DNA of 24,447 nt, taken from contig JBKPRA010000026.1 of NCBI GenBank assembly GCA_046734335.1, positions 1-24,447 on the forward strand. Direction: 5' to 3'. The notes under the pieces are model-generated. The model saw only the letters and a list, made by a program, of their open reading frames with translations, searched no databases and was not told the origin of the DNA. This DNA comes from DATBLE01 sp046734335 (GTDB lineage: Bacteria > Actinomycetota > Thermoleophilia > Gaiellales > Gaiellaceae). The translations under genes were made by a program, and so were the position numbers. Positions 22,548 through 24,447 of the stretch are shown here, one piece after another; position 1 is the first letter of the stretch, and every line of letters starts with the position of its first letter.

Positions 22548-23744
22548 TCAGTCGGGAAGGAGCGGCATCTCAGGCAGCGCTCTGCGCCCGACGAGGATGC
22601 CGCGGGTGATCGCGGTCGGGCCGTAGCGGTTGCGGATCTCGTCGAGTGCAGCGTCGAGAAGCTCGAAGTCGTCGAGGTCGAACGGGAGGCAGAGCTGGAA
22701 CGGCAGGTCGTTCTCGAGGTTGGCGATCGTGACGCCGATCAGGGTGAGGCCCCGGCGCTCGACCAGCGGTCGCGCACCTGCGAGCAGGGTGCGGGCGGCA
22801 CCGAGGATCGGGCGGGTCTGCGCGGTCGGGTGCCGAAGGGTGTGGGAGCGGGTCGCCCGGCTGTAGTCGCCGAAGCGCAGGCGGAGAACGATCGTGCGGC
22901 CGACGCGTCTCGCGGCTCGGAGGCGGCGGGTGACCCGGTCGACGATCGCGACCAGGTCGGTCTCGATCTCCTCAGGCGTGGCCCGCCTCAGGCCGAAGGC
23001 GTGCTGGGAGCCGATCGAGCGCCGGCGTGGACGCCGACGGACGGGCCGAGGGTCGTGGTTGTTGGCGAGCGCGTGAAGATGCCGTGCCGCTGCCGTGCCG
23101 AGGATGGTTTCGAGGTCGGCCTCGGGCACACGGGCGAGCTGACCGGCGGTGGTGACGCCGATGCGATGCAACCGGACGGCGGTCGCCGGCCCGATGCCCC
23201 AGATCCGCTCGACCGGCAGTGGATGGAGGAAAGCGAGCTCCCCACCTGGTGGAACGAGCAGGAGCCCGTCGGGCTTCGCGACCGCGCTGGCGATCTTGGC
23301 GAGATGCTTGGTGCAGGCGATGCCGACGGTGACCGGCAGCCCGAGCTGCTCGCGGGCGCTGCGGCGAAGGCGGACGGCGATCTCCCACGGCGTGCCGGCG
23401 AGGCGCTCCATGCCCCTGACGTCGAGGAAGGCTTCGTCGATCGAGAGCCCTTCCACGGAAGGGGTTGTGTCCTCGAAGAGGGCGTAGAGCGCACGGCTTG
23501 CCTCCACGTACGCGGCCATCCGCGGGGGGACTACGGTCGCATGCGGGCAGAGCCGCCTGGCCTGCCGTCCGCCCATCGCCGTCCGGACGCCGTGGGCTTT
23601 CGCCTCGTAGCTGGCGGCGAGGACGACGCCGCCCCCGACGATCACCGGCCGCCCGCGCAGGCGCGGATCGTCGCGCTGCTCCACCGATGCGAAGAAGGCG
23701 TCGGCGTCGGCATGCAGGATCGTCGGCTCCATGCGTGGCGACAC
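22548..23744 (-). CDS. dinB: DNA polymerase IV (Y-family translesion polymerase)
   Basis: A 398-residue error-prone polymerase. It has LHADADAFFASVEQ, with the catalytic Asp and the Phe steric gate, then GLSIDEAFLDV with the second acidic pair, a helix-hairpin-helix region WGIGPATAVRLHRIG, and a C-terminal QLCLPF that looks like the sliding-clamp-binding motif. It acts in bypass of damaged bases. Two starts are possible: GTG 23744 and ATG 23732. Neither has a Shine-Dalgarno sequence. A TATACA at 23756-23751 could start a leaderless transcript at GTG 23744, so I list that one. A LexA box lies 14 bases upstream, so induction by DNA damage is expected. Confidence 0.97.
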   Translation of the reverse strand: MSPRMEPTILHADADAFFASVEQRDDPRLRGRPVIVGGGVVLAASYEAKAHGVRTAMGGRQARRLCPHATVVPPRMAAYVEASRALYALFEDTTPSVEGLSIDEAFLDVRGMERLAGTPWEIAVRLRRSAREQLGLPVTVGIACTKHLAKIASAVAKPDGLLLVPPGGELAFLHPLPVERIWGIGPATAVRLHRIGVTTAGQLARVPEADLETILGTAAARHLHALANNHDPRPVRRRPRRRSIGSQHAFGLRRATPEEIETDLVAIVDRVTRRLRAARRVGRTIVLRLRFGDYSRATRSHTLRHPTAQTRPILGAARTLLAGARPLVERRGLTLIGVTIANLENDLPFQLCLPFDLDDFELLDAALDEIRNRYGPTAITRGILVGRRALPEMPLLPD

Positions 23745-23757
23745 GGTGCTTGTATAT

Positions 23758-23771
23758 CGAACATATGTTCG
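23758..23771. promoter_or_regulatory. LexA (SOS) box between dinB and the exonuclease gene
   Basis: CGAACATATGTTCG is a perfect 14-bp palindrome and an exact fit to the actinobacterial/Bacillus LexA consensus CGAAC-N4-GTTCG. It lies within the 17-bp spacer of a candidate rightward promoter (TTGTAT 23750-23755, TTTGAT 23773-23778) and just before a TATACA -10 candidate for dinB. LexA bound here would block both directions. The rightward start would fall at about 23785, the GTG of the exonuclease gene, which implies a leaderless message. Confidence 0.9.
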
Positions 23772-23784
23772 CTTTGATTGCTTC

Positions 23785-24447
23785 GTGCAGCTCTCGCTCG
23801 ACGGACTCGACCGGCTGGTCGACTCGCTGGAGGAGCGGGGATCGCTCCCCGCGGTGGAAGCGGCCCGGCTCCTGTTCGCGAGCCGGTCGATCCCGGTCGG
23901 GCTCGCCTCGTCGCTGCTCGCCGAGGTGTGCGCCGACGACAGCCGGGTCGTCTGTACGGGCGCAACCGTCTCGCTGGCCGGCGCACCGGATCCGTTGCTG
24001 GACGAGGCCGAGTTCGTGGTCTTCGACCTGGAGACGACGGGGCTCTCGGTTCAGACCAGCCGAATCTGCGAGCTGGGCGCGGTCCGGGTGCGGGCGCTGG
24101 AGCTCGTCGACAGCCTTCAGTCCCTGGTCGATCCCCGAGTTCCTCTCCCCCAGCCGGTTGCCCGTCTGACCGGTCTGCGCGAGCGGGACCTGCGCGGGGC
24201 ACCTCGCGTCGGAACGGTCGTCGGCCGCTTCCTCGCCTTCGCCGGCGACACGCCCTTGGTCGCGCACAATGCGCGCTTCGACCAGCGCTTCCTCGAGCGG
24301 CAGCTGCACCGACGAGAGAGCCGCAGGCTGGCAGAGCCGCCGCTGTGTACGGCAGCCCTCGCCCGCCGCCTGCTCGCAGGTCGCCTACGCCGGGTCAGCC
24401 TGTCGTCCCTCGCCCATTTCTTCGGGGTGCCGACCGCTCCCTGTCAC
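23785..24447 (+). CDS. DEDD-family (DnaQ-like) exonuclease, partial
   Basis: The first 221 codons of a longer gene that leaves the window at the right edge. An N-terminal segment of about 75 residues (LDGLDRLVDSLEERGSLPAVEAARLLFA) precedes the 3'-5' exonuclease domain. ExoI is FDLETTG (D81, E83), ExoII is HNARFDQRFL (D166), and the last residue, H221 in PCH, falls where the ExoIII His is expected. Actinobacterial proteins with this layout often continue into a GIY-YIG (Cho/UvrC-type) nuclease, which cannot be checked here. It is divergent from dinB and shares its LexA box. GTG 23785 is the first in-frame start. Confidence 0.9.
   Translation, partial: MQLSLDGLDRLVDSLEERGSLPAVEAARLLFASRSIPVGLASSLLAEVCADDSRVVCTGATVSLAGAPDPLLDEAEFVVFDLETTGLSVQTSRICELGAVRVRALELVDSLQSLVDPRVPLPQPVARLTGLRERDLRGAPRVGTVVGRFLAFAGDTPLVAHNARFDQRFLERQLHRRESRRLAEPPLCTAALARRLLAGRLRRVSLSSLAHFFGVPTAPCH

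Noticed and set aside
23765..24169. ATG frame starting inside the LexA box (MFALIASC...)
   Set aside because: It is out of frame with the exonuclease motifs and becomes an Arg/Ser-rich shadow.
1..24447. tRNA, rRNA, CRISPR arrays, insertion sequences, prophage genes, attachment sites
   Set aside because: None seen on reading both strands; gaps between genes are all below about 160 bases.

Overview
The window is GC-rich, dense, and uses many GTG starts and 4-bp ATGA/GTGA gene overlaps. Together with a LexA box of the actinobacterial/Bacillus type and a stand-alone LigD-type polymerase domain, this points to a high-GC actinobacterium, perhaps of the Thermoleophilia type; that lineage is a guess. 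No tRNA, rRNA, CRISPR array or insertion sequence is visible.

Region 1 (1-4630, minus strand) is an ABC importer of the BMP/nucleoside type: binding protein, double ATPase, and two permeases, the second running off the left edge. A compact intergenic region (4631-4785) with the palindrome TGTTAACA separates it from a divergent FCD-type GntR regulator (4786-5484).

Region 2 (4786-16861, plus strand) is one long catabolic operon. In order it holds the regulator, a strong hairpin or tiny ORF, an LLM flavin oxidoreductase, an M29/NicX-like metalloenzyme, a cupin, a class II aldolase-type (decarboxylase) protein, a two-subunit molybdenum hydroxylase, a 3-hydroxyacyl-CoA-dehydrogenase-fold enzyme, an AHL-lactonase-fold enzyme, an SDR, a zinc alcohol dehydrogenase, a small lipoprotein, CoxG, and an M20 amidohydrolase. 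Three consecutive enzymes (11392-13767) closely resemble, from memory, Mesorhizobium loti enzymes of vitamin B6 degradation: FHMPC 5-dehydrogenase, 4-pyridoxolactonase and pyridoxal 4-dehydrogenase. The class II aldolase protein has the family of the decarboxylase of the same pathway. The usual ring-opening monooxygenase (MHPCO) and its amide hydrolase are not in the operon. A Mo-hydroxylase plus CoxG, an M29/NicX-like candidate dioxygenase and an M20 hydrolase stand there instead. My main proposal is a variant vitamin B6 (pyridoxal/pyridoxate) catabolic pathway with its own BMP-type importer and GntR switch.

Region 3 (16891-20091, plus) carries a second SDR, an NTF2-like protein, a flavin monooxygenase resembling 2,6-dihydroxypyridine 3-monooxygenase (again a pyridine enzyme), a 69-residue coupled ORF, and a stand-alone cyclic-nucleotide-binding domain.

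Region 4 (20104-24447) is a DNA-damage divergon. DNA polymerase IV, a PHP phosphoesterase, a cupin and a LigD-type polymerase run leftward; a DEDD exonuclease gene runs rightward off the edge. A perfect LexA box, CGAACATATGTTCG, lies between them.
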